The notes beneath the pieces are model-generated. The model was not told the DNA's origin. It was given only the letters and a program-made list of their open reading frames with translations, and did no database searches. From NCBI GenBank assembly GCA_003162495.1, contig PMOF01000214.1:1-9542 (forward strand): 9,542 nt of DNA, read 5' to 3'. The position numbers and the translations under genes are program-made. Below, in pieces: positions 8,514 through 9,542 of the stretch. How positions within the stretch are numbered: the first letter of the stretch is position 1; every line of letters begins with the position of its first letter. Source of the stretch: Acidobacteriaceae bacterium (lineage in GTDB: Bacteria; Acidobacteriota; Terriglobia; Terriglobales; Acidobacteriaceae).

Positions 8514-8731
8514 ATGCCAGGCCTTGCCGCTCCCTCTCCCTTTTTGGGGCTTTCGTGGATGGTTCGGTCGCTGAGCAATACTGATCAGACACCGGGCCGC
8601 CTTAATGGGGATGATGGATTAAAGCTTGGCGGAGTTTCGGCCGCGCAGCGGGCTGGCCGACTTCGGAGATGGCGCGGTCGCAAAGAACTGCCGCCTGATT
8701 GAAATTGCGATGCTTTGGCCGCGGTTTGCAT

Positions 8732-8760
8732 TTTGTAGCCACTTGTTCGTGGAGTTTAAT
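8732..8760 (+). promoter_or_regulatory. Candidate promoter for the Crp/Fnr-family gene
   Basis: TTTAAT (8755-8760) differs from TATAAT by one base. The -35 region TTTGTA (8732-8737) is poor, at 17 bases spacing. A short inverted repeat, CCAC-N6-GTGG (8739-8752), fills the spacer. A weak -35 would fit an activator-dependent or weak promoter, but this is only suggestive. Confidence 0.22.
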
Positions 8761-8815
8761 CGGTGAGCCCACGTTCATCTCAGCCGCGGCATCCAAACTT
8801 GGCTGCTTCGTGAGC

Positions 8816-8827
8816 GGGACACGTCCC
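8816..8827. promoter_or_regulatory. Inverted repeat GGGAC-AC-GTCCC upstream of the regulator gene
   Basis: The five-base arms are perfect, with a two-base centre, 29 bases before the regulator start. CGTG-N7-CACG (8809-8823) overlaps it. It could be an autoregulatory operator or a leader hairpin, but it does not match the Crp or Fnr consensus. Confidence 0.25.
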
Positions 8828-8845
8828 CGACAAACAGACTCAAAC

Positions 8846-8849
8846 GAGG
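8846..8849 (+). promoter_or_regulatory. Ribosome-binding site deciding the TTG start of the regulator
   Basis: GAGG lies 7 bases before TTG at 8857-8859. The frame is open back to the TGA at 8764-8766 but has no in-frame ATG or GTG before the conserved domain. The first in-frame ATG (9175) lies deep inside the protein, so TTG is the only usual start codon that fits. Confidence 0.65.
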
Positions 8850-8856
8850 TTGCCGA

Positions 8857-9542
8857 TTGACGATTGACCTAAAAGGTACGGCCTTCTCTGCTGCCGCGTT
8901 CCTTGCGAATGCCGGCCTGGGCCGGCGCATAGTTGAATTGGAGCAGAAGGAAACGTTTTTTTGCCAGGGCGACCCGGCCGACTCCGTCTTTTATCTTCAA
9001 AAAGGGCGCGCCAAGCTCACGGTGGTTTCGCAAATCGGGAAAGAAGCAACGATCACTCTTCTTTCCGCCGGCGACTTTGTGGGCGAGGAGTGCCTTGCCG
9101 CGGTGGCTGGGCTGCGCTTGGCTACTGCCACGGCGTTGAGCCCCTGCTCGGCGCTCAAAATCAAAAGAGAGGAGATGGTCCGCGTCATGCATTCCGAACC
9201 TTCATTCGCCGACATCTTCCTGAAGTTTCTGCTTGCACGCAGCATGCGCACCCAGGCCGATCTGGTGGATCAACTCTTCAACTCCAGCGAAAAACGCCTG
9301 GCGCGGATTTTGCTGATCATGGCGGAGTATGGCAAGCCCGGCGAACCTGACACCTACATCCCGCCCATCACACAAGAGACGCTGGCAGACATGATCGGCA
9401 CCACCCGGTCGCGCGTCAGCTTCTTCATGAATCGCTTTCGCAAGCTCGGGTTTATCGATTACAACGGCCGCATCCAGGTACATAAGTCGCTGCTTAATGT
9501 GGTGCTTCTCGATCAATTGCCCGGCCACCACGCAGAGAGGCC
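8857..9542 (+). CDS. Crp/Fnr-family transcriptional regulator (C-terminus cut by window edge)
   Basis: This is a DNA-binding regulator with a cyclic-nucleotide-binding-like sensor and a winged helix-turn-helix, probably acting as a dimer. About 228 codons are visible, close to full length. The protein reads MTIDLKGTAFSAAAFLANAG. The beta-roll covers about 30-103, with FFCQGDPADSVFYLQKG at 34-50 and GKEATI then GDFVGEE at 61-78. The long dimerisation helix is about 112-140. The recognition region is ITQETLADMIGTTRSRVSFF (171-190), then the wing to about 209 and SLLNVVL at 211-217. Where E. coli Crp has R82-S83 for cAMP, this has R87-L88, so cAMP binding is doubtful. There is no N-terminal cysteine cluster as in Fnr (C36 stands alone), so an iron-sulfur oxygen sensor is unlikely. 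It is divergent from the efflux operon and may regulate it, but that is inference. Family certain, ligand unknown. Confidence 0.92.
   Translation, partial: MTIDLKGTAFSAAAFLANAGLGRRIVELEQKETFFCQGDPADSVFYLQKGRAKLTVVSQIGKEATITLLSAGDFVGEECLAAVAGLRLATATALSPCSALKIKREEMVRVMHSEPSFADIFLKFLLARSMRTQADLVDQLFNSSEKRLARILLIMAEYGKPGEPDTYIPPITQETLADMIGTTRSRVSFFMNRFRKLGFIDYNGRIQVHKSLLNVVLLDQLPGHHAER

Larger units (their letters stand above)
8310..8856. other. Divergent intergenic region between mdtA and the Crp/Fnr-type gene
   Basis: These 547 bases hold no convincing gene. Short open frames on both strands (for example plus 8229-8702, minus 8796-8602) have no recognisable domain and poor codon character. The region presumably contains both divergent promoters. 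Recognisable elements are a TTGACC/TAGAAA promoter-like pair for mdtA, three AACCGCA direct repeats in its leader, a TTTAAT box towards the regulator, and a GGGAC-AC-GTCCC inverted repeat just upstream of the regulator start. I found no clear Rho-independent terminator and no good TGTGA-N6-TCACA or TTGAT-N4-ATCAA site. Confidence 0.6.

Noticed and set aside
8521..8560. Pyrimidine-rich run followed by TTTTTGGGG as a possible terminator
   Set aside because: There is no stable stem before the T run and no convergent gene end nearby; both flanking genes start outward from this region.
8581..8588. Palindrome CTGATCAG in the intergenic region
   Set aside because: An eight-base palindrome is expected by chance every few hundred bases and nothing links it to a promoter.
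8229..8702. Open frame of 157 codons on the plus strand running from mdtA into the intergenic region
   Set aside because: It starts inside mdtA in antisense, has an irregular composition with many Arg, Pro and Trp, shows no domain and has no clear ribosome-binding site.
8602..8796. Open frame of 64 codons on the minus strand in the intergenic region
   Set aside because: No recognisable motif and no good Shine-Dalgarno. It could be a small protein, but nothing supports it.
8869..9531. Short open frames on both strands opposite or within the regulator gene
   Set aside because: The plus frame from 8857 carries a continuous beta-roll and helix-turn-helix signature. The others are out-of-frame shadows.

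Overview
The window carries most of a tripartite RND efflux operon on the minus strand. In transcription order it encodes a periplasmic adaptor (MdtA type), two different RND pump subunits (MdtB type, then MdtC type), and the N-terminal third of a NodT-family outer-membrane lipoprotein channel that runs off the left edge. A Crp/Fnr-family regulator lies divergently on the plus strand at the right end, starts at a TTG codon and runs off the right edge. The outer-membrane channel and the regulator are both cut by the window edges, so they were read directly from the sequence.

The organism is a diderm bacterium of fairly high GC. The best taxonomic hint is the regulator: its helix-turn-helix and following strand (motifs TTRSRVSFFMNRFRKLGF, then a conserved SLLNVVL near the end) resemble a Crp/Fnr subgroup that I associate with Acidobacteriota. 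This is recollection of the family, not a search result. No tRNA, rRNA, CRISPR array, insertion sequence or phage gene is visible.

Layout: 1-596 (-) channel; 623-3724 (-) MdtC-like pump; 3721-7068 (-) MdtB-like pump; 7065-8309 (-) adaptor; 8310-8856 divergent intergenic region; 8857-9542 (+) regulator. The adaptor/MdtB junction is a GTGA overlap and the MdtB/MdtC junction an ATGA overlap. Only 26 bases separate mdtC from the channel gene, so the four genes almost certainly form one translationally coupled operon. Two unlike RND subunits followed by a channel gene is the arrangement of MuxABC-OpmB in Pseudomonas. The E. coli mdtABC operon has the same first three genes but uses TolC encoded elsewhere.

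The two pump subunits would form a mixed trimer in the inner membrane, the adaptor would bridge it across the periplasm, and the lipoprotein channel would complete the exit path. Both subunits keep the full proton-relay set (two Asp in TM4, Lys in TM10, Arg and Thr in TM11). Substrate cannot be read from sequence.

The system itself is a known type. The points worth a second look are a roughly 70-residue Ser/Ala/Thr/Gly-rich insert in the docking region of MdtB only, a glycine-rich switch loop without aromatics in MdtC, a triple direct repeat in the mdtA leader, hairpins over the mdtA and mdtB ribosome-binding sites, and the TTG start of the regulator inside a tandem repeat.
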